Part shown: positions 54,889 to 63,862 of the stretch, one piece after another
Layout of the letters: each line of letters starts with the position of its first letter
Position numbering within the stretch: the first letter of the stretch is position 1
Assembly (NCBI GenBank): GCA_029224465.1
Contig: JAQXUQ010000006.1
Span: forward strand, 298,661 to 362,660
Reading direction: 5' to 3'
From: Bacillota bacterium
GTDB lineage: Bacteria; Bacillota; Clostridia; Lachnospirales; Lachnospiraceae
Length of the DNA stretch: 64,000 nucleotides
The notes under the pieces: generated by a model
What the model was told of the DNA's origin: nothing
Databases searched by the model: none
What the model saw: the letters and a program-made list of their open reading frames with translations, nothing else
Made by a program: the position numbers and the translations under genes

Positions 54889-55998
54889 ATGCATACATCG
54901 CGGAAATTAACAATCTGCAAAGACAACCGTCCTTGCTATGACATTCTGTATTCCCATGATATCAACGAGCTTACACAGGCTATAAAGCAGCTTGGACTTA
55001 TGGAGCATAAAATTCTGATTGTTACCGATTCCAATGTCGGACCGCTGTACGCGGATCAGATCGCGGCTGCCTGCGGCGGCGCGCCGGTTTACACGCTGCC
55101 CGCCGGTGAAGAGAACAAGAACCTGCAGCAGATTCAGAATATTTACCGGTATCTGATTGAAAACCGCTATGACAGAAAGAGCTGTCTGATTGCGCTCGGC
55201 GGCGGTGTAGTCGGAGATATGACCGGATTTGCTGCCGCAACCTATCTTCGCGGAATCGGATTTGTGCAGATCCCGACAACCCTCCTGTCGCAGGCGGACT
55301 CGAGTATCGGCGGAAAAACCGGTGTAGACTTTGAAGGGTACAAAAACATGGTCGGTGCATTCCATATGCCGAAGCTGGTTTTCGCGGATACAGACTTTTT
55401 GCAGACACTGGACGGGCGGCAGTTTTCAAGCGGCTTTGCGGAAATCATGAAGCACGGCCTGATCCGGGACGAAGCATATTATGTCTGGCTGATCGAACAC
55501 ATGGAGCAGATCATGGACCGGGATCCAGAGACTCTGACGCAGATGCTTTACCGGAGCAATGAGATCAAGAAAGAAATCGTTGAAGAGGATCCTTTTGAAA
55601 ATGGCAGCCGCACGCTGCTAAACTTCGGTCATACCGTGGGACATGCAATCGAAAAGTACGAGAACTTTACGCTCACACATGGCGAATGCGTTGCGCTCGG
55701 CTGTGTAGCCGCGGCATTCATTTCCTATAAGAGAAACCTTCTTTCATGGGAAGAATACTACGAGATCCGTGATATGTTTGTTCCTTTCGGCCTTCCGATC
55801 AGCCTTGCGCAGGTCGATGCACAGAAGGTTCTTGCTCTCACAAAATCGGATAAAAAAGCGGCAGACGGCCGGATCCGCTTTGTCCTGCTGCAAGGGATCG
55901 GACACGCGTTTACGGATATGACCGTCAACGACAACGAAATTATTTCCGCAATTGAAGAGCTTGATTTTTCAAGAAAAACAGGAGAGTACGCCAAGTGA
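54889..55998 (+). CDS. aroB: 3-dehydroquinate synthase
   Basis: 369 aa. Second shikimate step, NAD- and metal-dependent cyclisation of DAHP. Motifs are PAGEENKNLQQIQ, the NAD/metal region LGGGVVGDMTGFAAATYLRG, IPTTLLSQADSSIGGKTGVD and the metal His in LNFGHTVGHAIE. CGGAGA precedes ATG 54889. An in-frame ATG-like start further up lies in the terminator. The stop overlaps the lspA GTG by four bases. Confidence 0.96.
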   Translation: MHTSRKLTICKDNRPCYDILYSHDINELTQAIKQLGLMEHKILIVTDSNVGPLYADQIAAACGGAPVYTLPAGEENKNLQQIQNIYRYLIENRYDRKSCLIALGGGVVGDMTGFAAATYLRGIGFVQIPTTLLSQADSSIGGKTGVDFEGYKNMVGAFHMPKLVFADTDFLQTLDGRQFSSGFAEIMKHGLIRDEAYYVWLIEHMEQIMDRDPETLTQMLYRSNEIKKEIVEEDPFENGSRTLLNFGHTVGHAIEKYENFTLTHGECVALGCVAAAFISYKRNLLSWEEYYEIRDMFVPFGLPISLAQVDAQKVLALTKSDKKAADGRIRFVLLQGIGHAFTDMTVNDNEIISAIEELDFSRKTGEYAK

Positions 55999-56510
55999 AT
56001 GAAAAGCTGAACAATAAAAGAACGGCTGCCGGCATCCTGCTTTTTGCGGTGCTGGTTATTCTGGACCAGCTGACAAAAACAGCAGCGGTCAATGCCCTCA
56101 AAGGAAAAGCACCCGCCGTTCTGATCAAAGGCGTTCTGGAATTATATTATCTGGAGAATACCGGCGCCGCATTCAGCCTGCTGCGCAACGCGCAGTGGCT
56201 GTTCATTATCATTGCCAGTGCGGCCATCATTGCGATCGGAGTGCTGCTTCTGAAAATGCCGGCGAATAAAAAGCTGCAGCCGCTCCGGATTATCCTGATA
56301 TTGATCGGCGCAGGTGCTGCCGGAAATCTGATTGACCGGTTTTTTCTTGGTTATGTCCGGGATTTCATCTATTTTTCCCTGATTAATTATCCTGTGTTCA
56401 ATGTCGCGGACATCTATGTTACCTGCGCGGTCGCCCTGCTGATTATTCTGATTCTCTTTTATTATAAAGAGGAAGATTTTTCCTTTCTTCAAAAGAGCGG
56501 AAAGCACTGA
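55995..56510 (+). CDS. lspA: Lipoprotein signal peptidase II
   Basis: 171 aa with four membrane helices. The catalytic aspartates are in GNLIDRFFLGYVRDFI and FNVADIYVT, the two signature blocks of family A8. LENTGAAFSLL is also typical. It cleaves prolipoproteins before the modified Cys, which would include the lipoprotein-like carboxypeptidase in this window. GTG start overlapping the aroB stop; AGGAG lies about ten bases before. Confidence 0.95.
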   Translation: MNEKLNNKRTAAGILLFAVLVILDQLTKTAAVNALKGKAPAVLIKGVLELYYLENTGAAFSLLRNAQWLFIIIASAAIIAIGVLLLKMPANKKLQPLRIILILIGAGAAGNLIDRFFLGYVRDFIYFSLINYPVFNVADIYVTCAVALLIILILFYYKEEDFSFLQKSGKH

Positions 56511-56531
56511 ATCGCGGGAGACTGACTGGTT

Positions 56532-57449
56532 ATGGAACAGTTCAACACCTATACGGTATCCGAGGATGAAGACGGAGAACGGCTGGATAAACTGCTGACC
56601 TTCGTTGTTCAGGGCCGCTCCCGCAGCTTTCTGCAGAAGCTGTTCAAGGAGCAGCGGGTGCTTGTCTTGGGGAAACCGGTAAAAGCTTCCTATCGTGTGA
56701 ACAGCGGGGATGTCATCTGTTTTTCCATTCCGGAAAAGATCCTGCCGGATATCCTTCCGGAAGATATTCCACTTGACATACTGTATGAAGATGAAGACGT
56801 GCTGGTTGTCAACAAACCGAAAAACATGGTCGTTCATCCGGCGCCCGGCCATTATAGCGGCACACTTGTCAATGCGGTCATGTATCACTGCGGGACTTCT
56901 CTTTCCGGCATCAACGGCGTACTGCGTCCCGGTATTGTTCACCGGATTGACAAAGATACGACTGGGTCTGTTATTATCTGCAAGAACGATATAGCGCATC
57001 AGTCCATCGCAGCCCAGCTGAAAGAGCACAGTATTGTACGAAGCTACAGGGCAATTGCTTACGGAAGAATCCCGGAAGACGATCTGACCATTGACGCTCC
57101 GATCGGCAGGGACCCGAAAGACCGCAAAAAAATGGCCGTTACGCCGGACGGAAAATCCGCGGTGACACATGTCCATGTGCTTGCAAGATACCGGGATTAT
57201 ACCTATGTGGAATGCCGTCTGGAGACCGGAAGAACGCACCAGATCAGAGTGCATATGGCGTATATCCATCATCCGCTGCTGGGAGATGAAACCTATGCCG
57301 CAGGAAGAACAAGCCCGTACCATCTGGAGGGACAATGTCTTCACGCGATGATTCTTGGTTTCCGCCACCCGGTAACCGGACAGTACATCGAAACTGTGGC
57401 ACCGCTCCCTTCGTATTTCGAACGTCTCCTGGAAATCATGCCATTATAA
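56532..57449 (+). CDS. RluA/RluD-family pseudouridine synthase
   Basis: 305 aa. An N-terminal S4 RNA-binding domain (ERLDKLLTFVVQGRSRSFLQKLF) leads into the catalytic domain with the Asp in HRIDKDTTGSVIICKND. RTHQIRVHMAYI and GDETYAAG follow. The lspA-rluD pairing is widespread and suggests the RluD class (23S rRNA positions 1911/1915/1917), though paralogues are hard to separate. It starts 21 bases after lspA. Confidence 0.93.
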   Translation: MEQFNTYTVSEDEDGERLDKLLTFVVQGRSRSFLQKLFKEQRVLVLGKPVKASYRVNSGDVICFSIPEKILPDILPEDIPLDILYEDEDVLVVNKPKNMVVHPAPGHYSGTLVNAVMYHCGTSLSGINGVLRPGIVHRIDKDTTGSVIICKNDIAHQSIAAQLKEHSIVRSYRAIAYGRIPEDDLTIDAPIGRDPKDRKKMAVTPDGKSAVTHVHVLARYRDYTYVECRLETGRTHQIRVHMAYIHHPLLGDETYAAGRTSPYHLEGQCLHAMILGFRHPVTGQYIETVAPLPSYFERLLEIMPL

Positions 57450-57450
57450 T

Positions 57451-57479
57451 TTCCCAAAACTCCGAAACTGTTTTATAAT
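57451..57479 (+). promoter_or_regulatory. Possible promoter for the cytidylate kinase-like gene
   Basis: TTCCCA (57451-57456) and TATAAT (57474-57479) are spaced by 17 bases, in the 127-base gap after the pseudouridine synthase gene. Confidence 0.45.
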
Positions 57480-57576
57480 AATACTGTAATCAGCATTATT
57501 ATCTGCAAAACAAAACCAGAACGGAAGACAGTATCCTCATTGTCTTTCATTACCGGCAGCTGCAGGAGGGAAGGGT

Positions 57577-58206
57577 ATGAAGACTATCATTACAATCGGC
57601 AGACAATTCGGTTCAGGCGGGCGCGAGATCGGAGAGAAGGTCGCGCAGCACTACGGGATCAAATGCTATGATAAGGAATTGATTGCCAAGGTAGCCAGCA
57701 ACAGCGGTTTCTGTCAGGAGATGATCCGCCAGCAGGACGAGCGGCCAACCAATTCTTTTCTTTACAATCTCGTCATGGACACCTATTCCTTCGGCTACAA
57801 CGCATCGAGCTTCGTTGATATGCCTATCAGCCAGAAGGTGTTTCTTGCGCAGTATGATACGATCAAGAAAATAGCGGAAGAAGGTCCCTGTGTATTCATC
57901 GGACGCTGCGCGGACAGCGCACTTTCCGGCCGCACCGACGTTATCAATTTCTTCATTCACGCAAGCGAAGAATACAGGATTAAAGAGATCATGCGCCGCT
58001 ATCCGGATATTACAACAGCGCAGAAGGCCCGTGATTTCATGACCAAGAAGGATCGTCAGAGACAGTCTTATTACAATTATTATTCTTCGAAGCGCTGGGG
58101 TCGGGCGGACACCTATGACGCGACCATCAACACAGCACTGCTTGGCGTGGACGGTTCCGTGAAGCTGATCTGCCAGATAGTGGATGATTTTGAGGCTCTC
58201 GGATGA
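57577..58206 (+). CDS. Cytidylate kinase-like family protein
   Basis: 209 aa. A P-loop at the N-terminus, IITIGRQFGSGGREIGEKVAQ, then YDKELI. The LID-like end MTKKDRQRQSYYNYYSSKRWGRADTYDATINT carries clustered Arg/Lys. This is the cytidylate kinase-like family common in clostridia, related to Cmk but lacking clear CMP-specific residues; the substrate is unknown. AGGAGGGAAGGG precedes the ATG. Confidence 0.85.
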   Translation: MKTIITIGRQFGSGGREIGEKVAQHYGIKCYDKELIAKVASNSGFCQEMIRQQDERPTNSFLYNLVMDTYSFGYNASSFVDMPISQKVFLAQYDTIKKIAEEGPCVFIGRCADSALSGRTDVINFFIHASEEYRIKEIMRRYPDITTAQKARDFMTKKDRQRQSYYNYYSSKRWGRADTYDATINTALLGVDGSVKLICQIVDDFEALG

Positions 58207-58228
58207 GCAATAATTACAGAATTCCAAG

Positions 58229-59449
58229 ATGAAGAAACGGACAAACTATGTCACGGTATTCCTGCTGACGCTGTCTGCCGTGCTGTTTGCCGGCCTGCTT
58301 ACACTATTTGTTCTATCCGCTGCGTCTTCTTCGCCGGCTGTGCCGGCCGGGGAGGCGCAGCCTCTTACTATAGCGGAAAAAATTCCCGAAGGCAGTGTGC
58401 CTTCAGCCGGTCTGCCTGACTCTGCCGGAGATGATCTTTCAACAGCCGGTACTGCGGATACCGGGAAAACCGTATCTGCAGCGGAAGATACCGTCTCTGT
58501 TACGCTCGCCTTTGCAGGTGATCTGCTGTTCGATGAAAATTACGCTGCAGGTACCGCGCTGCGAAGCCGCGGCGTCACGGGCTGTTTCGACGAAGCGGCG
58601 CTCGATGTCATGCGGAGCGCCGATCTGTTCATGGTCAACAACGAGTTCTGCTATATGGACGAAGGAACTCCGCTGCCGGATAAGCAATATACCTTACACG
58701 CAAAGACAGATACGGCTGTGTGGCTGGAAGACATCGGCGCAGATCTTGTTTCCATCGCGAACAATCATGTTTATGATTATGGAGAAGACGGACTTCTGAA
58801 TACGCTGCATACGCTGGAAAGCATCGGTATGCCTTACGTTGGCGCCGGCCGCAATATTGACGAAGCTGCAAGACCTTATATTCTGGAAACCGGAGGGATG
58901 AAAATCGCGATTCTTTGCGCGACACAGATTGAACGATATCCGGTTCCCGATACGAAGGGCGCAACCGCGGATTCTCCGGGTGTATTCCGAGTGTATGACA
59001 TGACACCGCTCTATGATAAAGTGCGTGAGGTCAGACAAACCGCGGATTTTGTAATCGTATATATTCACTGGGGCAACGAAAAAGAAAGTTTGCCTGTCGC
59101 CGCGCAGACAGACAGTGCCAAAGAGCTGGAAGCCGCCGGCGCGGATCTCGTGATCGGGGACCATCCGCATGTTTTGCAGCCGGTAAGCTTTATCAATGAG
59201 ATGCCGGTGTTTTACAGCATGGGGAACTTTCTTTTTACTTCCTACAAAACAGATACCGGACTTGCAAGTATTACACTGGATACAAAGGCTAAAAAGATTT
59301 CCAATGTCCGGTTCATTCCAATGCGTCAGGAAAACACGGCGCTGCATCTGCTAACCGGTGATGACAAACAGCAGCTCCTGCAAAAGATGCAGGCAATGTC
59401 GCAGGATGTGATGATTGATGCGGACGGGAACATTCAGAAACGACCGTAA
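58229..59449 (+). CDS. CapA-family protein (poly-gamma-glutamate/capsule metallophosphatase-like)
   Basis: 406 aa. An N-terminal membrane anchor (about residues 8-33), then a Ser/Pro/Thr/Ala-rich spacer to residue 85, and the CapA domain. Metal-site motifs are LAFAGDLLFDENY, ADLFMVNNEFCYMD, SIANNHVYDYGEDGL, VYIHWGNEKES and VIGDHPHVLQPV. CapA was named from Bacillus poly-gamma-glutamate production, but isolated members like this lack capB and capC and have unknown function. It starts 22 bases after the kinase-like gene and ends at a strong shared terminator. Confidence 0.88.
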   Translation: MKKRTNYVTVFLLTLSAVLFAGLLTLFVLSAASSSPAVPAGEAQPLTIAEKIPEGSVPSAGLPDSAGDDLSTAGTADTGKTVSAAEDTVSVTLAFAGDLLFDENYAAGTALRSRGVTGCFDEAALDVMRSADLFMVNNEFCYMDEGTPLPDKQYTLHAKTDTAVWLEDIGADLVSIANNHVYDYGEDGLLNTLHTLESIGMPYVGAGRNIDEAARPYILETGGMKIAILCATQIERYPVPDTKGATADSPGVFRVYDMTPLYDKVREVRQTADFVIVYIHWGNEKESLPVAAQTDSAKELEAAGADLVIGDHPHVLQPVSFINEMPVFYSMGNFLFTSYKTDTGLASITLDTKAKKISNVRFIPMRQENTALHLLTGDDKQQLLQKMQAMSQDVMIDADGNIQKRP

Positions 59450-59497
59450 CTCCTGATACAGGTAGAAAAATCCGGAGAAGAGTACCTGGGAGCTCGT

Positions 59498-59547
59498 TTC
59501 CAACTATTCGCAAAAGGCAGCTTTTACGAATAGTTGGAAGCTTTTTT
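59498..59547. terminator. Bidirectional terminator between the CapA gene and dtd
   Basis: A 19-base arm at 59498-59516 pairs with 59521-59539 with one mismatch around GCAG. Six Ts follow on the + strand, and runs of A precede the stem at 59465-59470 and within it. It lies between convergent genes and can serve both. Confidence 0.85.
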
Positions 59548-60010
59548 ATTGATCGTAACCGAGTTCACCCGAATCCATCAGAATTGTAAACGGCCCGTCG
59601 TTGCAAAGTTCCACCTGCATGGACGCGCCAAATATCCCGTGTTCCACTACCGGAATATTCTCACGGCATTTGCGGATGATGTATTCATATAATTCATTGG
59701 CTTTGTCCGGCGCGCCTGCGCGTATGAACGATGGTCTGTTACCATGATGTACATCCGCGTACAGCGTAAACTGGGAAACAATCAGCAGACTTCCGTTCAC
59801 AGCCTCAAGGTCCAGGTTCGTCTTGCCGTTTTCGTCGTCAAAGATCCGCAGCCGGACCATCTTTGTGACCATTTTATCCGCGACCGCCTCGGAATCTTCA
59901 TCTGAAATTCCGACAAGAACAAGAAAACCTTTTCCGATCTGTCCGATGACCTGTCCATCTACCGTAACGGATGCATGTGTAACTCTCTGAATTGTAAATT
60001 TCACTGTCAT
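59546..60010 (-). CDS. dtd: D-aminoacyl-tRNA deacylase
   Basis: 154 aa, standard length. Hydrolyses D-aminoacyl-tRNAs, and Gly-tRNA-Ala. The two conserved motifs are SQFTLYAD and [11 protein letters not shown]; the second is usually NxGPxT. The N-terminus [15 protein letters not shown] is typical. It is convergent with the CapA gene and downstream of the AI-2E-type gene on the minus strand. The stop lies just at the T-rich side of the shared terminator. Confidence 0.95.
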   Translation of the reverse strand: MTVKFTIQRVTHASVTVDGQVIGQIGKGFLVLVGISDEDSEAVADKMVTKMVRLRIFDDENGKTNLDLEAVNGSLLIVSQFTLYADVHHGNRPSFIRAGAPDKANELYEYIIRKCRENIPVVEHGIFGASMQVELCNDGPFTILMDSGELGYDQ

Positions 60011-60076
60011 TCACCCTACAAAAGTTCAATAATTATCTGATAATTCAAGCTTCTTGGCCTGTACGTCTGCATCCGG

Positions 60077-61393
60077 CTATTTTCGGAAAAATTTTGTCCA
60101 TGCGGACGGACGCTTCTGTGAAAAGTATCTGGTGCTGGACGGATCTTTTGCGGAGTGAATCTTTCCATTCTCGATGTAAGCGGTGCTCCGGAATGTCATG
60201 AGTGAATCCGGCAGCTTCTTCACCCGCAGGAAATGATTCACAATTCGCGCCAGCAGGTGATACAGAACCGCGAATACCGGAACACCGATAATCCATCCGA
60301 CAAGCCCCCACACCGCGCCGAAGAACATAATCGCGAAGATGACCCAGAAACTGGAAAGTCCTGTCGAGTCGCCCAGAATCTTCGGGCCGAGGATATTGCC
60401 ATCAAACTGCTGCAGAATGATGATGAAAATCAGCAGAAACAGAGCCTGCAGAGGATCAATCATAAACACAAGGATACAGCCGAAGAAAGCGCCGAGGTAC
60501 GGTCCGAAGAACGGTATGATGTTTGTTACGCCGACGATGAAAGATACCAGCATCGGGAACGGTGTGCCGATTATCTTGGTACCGAAAAAGCATAAGACAC
60601 CGATAATCAGAGAATCCAGCAGCTTCCCCGTGATGAAACCGATAAATGTATAATAAATGAAACGGCATTCGCCTACCGCCTCATTGGCGATCCGTTCACT
60701 GAAAAAGGCATAGCAGATTTTCTTGAACTGCCCGGAGAGATTCTCTTTCTGGTACATCAGATATACGGACACAATCGCTCCGATGATGAAATTCAGAATT
60801 CCAGTGACAATTCGAACCGCGAACTGCGAAATCTTCTGCATGATGCTCCCGATCTCCGGAAGTATTTTGTTCTTTGTGAAAAGCTGCAGCTCGGACTGCA
60901 CTTTATCAAAAATATCATTCGCGCTCTTCTGCATCTGCGGGTCATTCTTGAAAAGGTTCCGCAGAAAATCCTCGATATTCTGTCCGTATACAGGCAGATT
61001 CCGGATGATGGTCTTCATACTTTCGACAACCTGCGGAACGATGATGATAATCAAAGCATACAGTGCCAGTACAAAGATTGTCATTGTAATGAAGATCGAA
61101 ATCTTACGCATCTGCCGGTTCTTGTCATAATATCCGTCACTGAAGACATCGAAACCGTAGTGCCTGTAGATCGGGGCCAGTATATACCGCTCAATGAAAT
61201 TCAATACCGGTGAAAGGATAAAGGCAATGATAATACCGGCGATGATTGCCATCAGTTTTCCCATAAGACCTGACAGTCCATGGACAATCACGCTGCCTTT
61301 ATAAACGATAAAAGAAAAAAGCAGAATGCACGCCGCGGTCAGAAAAATTGTAATTCCCCACTTGATCTGATTCTTATCCGGTCTGAATTTCAT
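60077..61393 (-). CDS. AI-2E family (PerM-like) membrane protein
   Basis: 438 aa with about eight membrane helices and a central soluble segment (about residues 110-190). The C-terminal signature VGVTNIIPFFGPYLGAFFG and QQFDGNILGPKILGD is diagnostic for the AI-2E/PerM/YtvI family of putative permeases. The start at 61393 (MKFRPDKNQIKWG) has GAGG eight bases before; an upstream in-frame ATG pair near 61447 lacks a ribosome site. Substrates range from autoinducer-2 to ions and are unknown here. It is divergent from the recombinase gene. Confidence 0.88.
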   Translation of the reverse strand: MKFRPDKNQIKWGITIFLTAACILLFSFIVYKGSVIVHGLSGLMGKLMAIIAGIIIAFILSPVLNFIERYILAPIYRHYGFDVFSDGYYDKNRQMRKISIFITMTIFVLALYALIIIIVPQVVESMKTIIRNLPVYGQNIEDFLRNLFKNDPQMQKSANDIFDKVQSELQLFTKNKILPEIGSIMQKISQFAVRIVTGILNFIIGAIVSVYLMYQKENLSGQFKKICYAFFSERIANEAVGECRFIYYTFIGFITGKLLDSLIIGVLCFFGTKIIGTPFPMLVSFIVGVTNIIPFFGPYLGAFFGCILVFMIDPLQALFLLIFIIILQQFDGNILGPKILGDSTGLSSFWVIFAIMFFGAVWGLVGWIIGVPVFAVLYHLLARIVNHFLRVKKLPDSLMTFRSTAYIENGKIHSAKDPSSTRYFSQKRPSAWTKFFRK

Positions 61394-61525
61394 ACATGCT
61401 GCCTCAATTCTGTCTCTGTATTGTTTCTGAGAATACCATGGCATCATTCTATCACACAAGAGGCGGCGGATTATGATAAAATATAAGATAAAATGTTTTA
61501 ACGAAATGTTCAGGGAGTGATTCTG

Positions 61526-62614
61526 ATGCAGCGAAACCGTAACGGTTCTCCTTCCGAAACCTATTCGGAGGAAGTTGACATTCATAATACTGTTAAAATG
61601 CGGGAAATTCTCGAAGATCTTCCGCGTTTCTGCCACATGTTCTTCCGCGGAATCGCGGAAACGACCGGCAGCCGTACAAGGCTTGCATACGCCTATGATC
61701 TCCGGCTGTTCTTCGAGTACATGCACGATCATAACAGCGAGCTTTCCAAAATAAATATCCGTGATTTTCAGATCCCCGTTCTGGATCAGATCGGCAAGGA
61801 AGATATCGAGGAGTTTCTCGAATACGTAACCTATTACGAAAAGGACGGCAAAATCTATACAAACGATGAGCTTGGAAAATCAAGGAAACTTTCGGCGATC
61901 CGGAGTATGTATCATTATTTCTTTAATTCCGAACTGATAGACAAAGATGTCGCCGCCCTGATTCCCATGCCCAAGCGGCATGAGAAGGCAATTATACGTC
62001 TTGAGCCGAATGAAGTTGCAAAGCTCCTCGATCAGGTTGAGGACGGAACCGGTCTTACAAAATCACAGCTGCGATTCCATGAGAAAACAAAAGTGCGGGA
62101 TACTGCTCTTCTGACCCTCCTTCTGGGGACCGGCATCCGTGTTTCCGAATGCGTCGGCCTTGACTTGAATGATGTCAATTTCGATGAAGGTGGCATCAAG
62201 GTCCATCGTAAGGGCGGGTACGATGCCATCGTATACTTCGGGGAGGAAGTGGAAGCCGCGCTCAAAGCCTATCTTTCTGAGAGGAAGAATATTGCCGCGG
62301 CAGAAGGCAGCGAAAATGCCCTTTTCCTGTCGCTGCAGAATAAACGGATTACAGTCCGGGCAGTTGAAAAACTCGTCAAGAAATACGCGCAGACTGTAAC
62401 GACACTCAAAAAGATCACGCCGCACAAACTTCGCAGCACCTACGGCACCTCACTCTACCGTGAAACCGGAGACATCTATCTGGTCGCGGATGTACTGGGA
62501 CACAAAGATGTTAATACAACCAGACGGCACTATGCCGCGATCGAGGAAGACCGCAGAAGAAAAGCGGCGAATATCGTAAAGCTCAGGGAGGACGAAAACG
62601 ATGGCACTGTATGA
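61526..62614 (+). CDS. Tyrosine recombinase (XerC/XerD-like)
   Basis: 362 aa. An N-terminal SAM-like core-binding domain (about 25-150) and a catalytic domain with R205 in GTGIRVSE, a Lys in HRKGGYDAIVYF, H300-x-x-R303 in PHKLRST, H326 in LGHKD and nucleophile Y336 in RRHYAAI. It is about 60 residues longer than XerD. AGGGAG precedes ATG 61526. The chromosomal context has no phage genes, so a host Xer-like role is likely, but no dif or att site is recognised. The end overlaps the aldolase gene by 14 bases. Confidence 0.9.
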   Translation: MQRNRNGSPSETYSEEVDIHNTVKMREILEDLPRFCHMFFRGIAETTGSRTRLAYAYDLRLFFEYMHDHNSELSKINIRDFQIPVLDQIGKEDIEEFLEYVTYYEKDGKIYTNDELGKSRKLSAIRSMYHYFFNSELIDKDVAALIPMPKRHEKAIIRLEPNEVAKLLDQVEDGTGLTKSQLRFHEKTKVRDTALLTLLLGTGIRVSECVGLDLNDVNFDEGGIKVHRKGGYDAIVYFGEEVEAALKAYLSERKNIAAAEGSENALFLSLQNKRITVRAVEKLVKKYAQTVTTLKKITPHKLRSTYGTSLYRETGDIYLVADVLGHKDVNTTRRHYAAIEEDRRRKAANIVKLREDENDGTV

Positions 62615-63785
62615 CCTTGAAACAGCCCGTAAACTGGTGATTCAGGCAGGCCTAAAGCTGCAGCAGCTCGGCCTGATCGCGCGCACCTGGGGCAATATTT
62701 CCGCCAGGATTTCAGATACCCAGTTTGTCATTACGCCAAGCGGAAGGTCCTATGACACGCTGACACCGGAGCAGATTGTCATTGTCAACATCAGCGACTG
62801 TTCCTATGAGGGGGATATAAAGCCTTCCAGCGAAAAGCTGGTTCATGCGGCAGCATATAAAGCGCGGCCGCATGCGCAGTTCATTATCCATACGCACCAG
62901 AATTTTGCGTCAGCCGTCAGTATTCTCGGCCGCCCTATCAGGCAGATCGGCGAGCTTGCTTCTTCTGCCGCCGAACTTCTGCCCGACGTGGCCAACGCCG
63001 ATGGTCTCCGCTCTGTTCTTGGCGATGAAGTTCCCTGCGCAGAATACGGCAGCAACGGATCCATACAGCTGATGAACAATGTTTTCAGGGCTTTGCTGGG
63101 CTGCCCTTCTGCCGACACTGTCCTGATGCAGAATCATGGTGTTCTCTGCGCCGGAACATCATTCGAACACGCGTTCCGTCTGGCTTCCAGCCTTGAAACT
63201 TCGGCCTGCCTCTTTTATCTGCAGATGGCAGCAGCAAACGATTCCGCCCCGCTGCGTCAGGCTGTCCGGAAGACATTCCGCGGCGGAATTGATCTGACAT
63301 CTCTTTCCATGACAGACACAGCTTTTTCACCTGACGGATCATCCTGCCTTTTGCGCGCGCAGATCCGCTCGCCGTTCATTCTGGAGGCGTGCCGCCGGGC
63401 AGGCACATCGCCCGAAGAAACCTTATTTCTGCGTCCGTATATTGATGATCAGGCGCAGTGTATCGGCGCCGATCTGCCATGCGTTCATATTGGCGGAAGG
63501 AATGAGGATGGTAGTACAAATGCGGAAGATGCATCCCGCATCCGCAGCCTGCTGCGCGAACGCAATGGAATCCTGTGCTCTGGTGATTCCCCTTCAGACA
63601 GCTGCGGCATCCTGACAGGAAGCAGCCGGGATGATCTTACTGCTGCCGCGATCGTTCTTGAAAAAGGCTGTATCGCGACCATTCTCGCAGGTTTTACAGA
63701 CGGCGCAAGACCGCTTGCAAAAGAAGAAGCCGCATTGGACAGAAGGGTTTATGTAGAAAGCTACAGCAAGCTCAAAAATGCCTGA
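62601..63785 (+). CDS. Class II aldolase/adducin-family protein with degenerate second domain
   Basis: 394 aa, nearly twice the family length. Residues 1-210 form a complete class II aldolase: WGNISAR, TPSGRSYDTL, the catalytic Glu E78, zinc ligands H97 and H99 in IIHTHQN, and H179 in MQNHGVLCAG. Residues about 250-394 seem to repeat the second half of the fold (RNGILCSG, then DDLTAAAIVLEKGCIATILAG) without metal-binding His. The substrate is unknown (a sugar phosphate is likely). AGGGAGGA precedes the ATG. Confidence 0.85.
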   Translation: MALYDLETARKLVIQAGLKLQQLGLIARTWGNISARISDTQFVITPSGRSYDTLTPEQIVIVNISDCSYEGDIKPSSEKLVHAAAYKARPHAQFIIHTHQNFASAVSILGRPIRQIGELASSAAELLPDVANADGLRSVLGDEVPCAEYGSNGSIQLMNNVFRALLGCPSADTVLMQNHGVLCAGTSFEHAFRLASSLETSACLFYLQMAAANDSAPLRQAVRKTFRGGIDLTSLSMTDTAFSPDGSSCLLRAQIRSPFILEACRRAGTSPEETLFLRPYIDDQAQCIGADLPCVHIGGRNEDGSTNAEDASRIRSLLRERNGILCSGDSPSDSCGILTGSSRDDLTAAAIVLEKGCIATILAGFTDGARPLAKEEAALDRRVYVESYSKLKNA

Positions 63786-63813
63786 ACCGACCGCCCGGCG
63801 GACCGGACCATCA

Positions 63814-63857
63814 AGCGCCGCGGAGTTCTGTTATGCAGCAGAATTTCGCGGCGCTCT
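63814..63857 (+). terminator. Long terminator-like hairpin next to the intron boundary
   Basis: AGCGCCGCGGAGTTCTG (63814-63830) pairs along all 17 bases with 63839-63855, with two G-T pairs, around an eight-base loop. It follows the aldolase gene by 28 bases. Its T tract is short (CTCTTGCAG), and the intron starts seven bases after the stem. Confidence 0.75.
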
Positions 63858-63862
63858 TGCAG

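Noticed and set aside
56142..57368. 408-codon open frame on the minus strand opposite lspA and the pseudouridine synthase gene
   Set aside because: Same reasoning: both + strand genes have clear catalytic motifs, while the antisense product has none.
61394..61732. Extended N-terminus of the AI-2E-type protein, up to 113 more residues
   Set aside because: It would overlap the divergent recombinase gene and shows no membrane-protein character or ribosome site; the start at 61393 has GAGG at good spacing.
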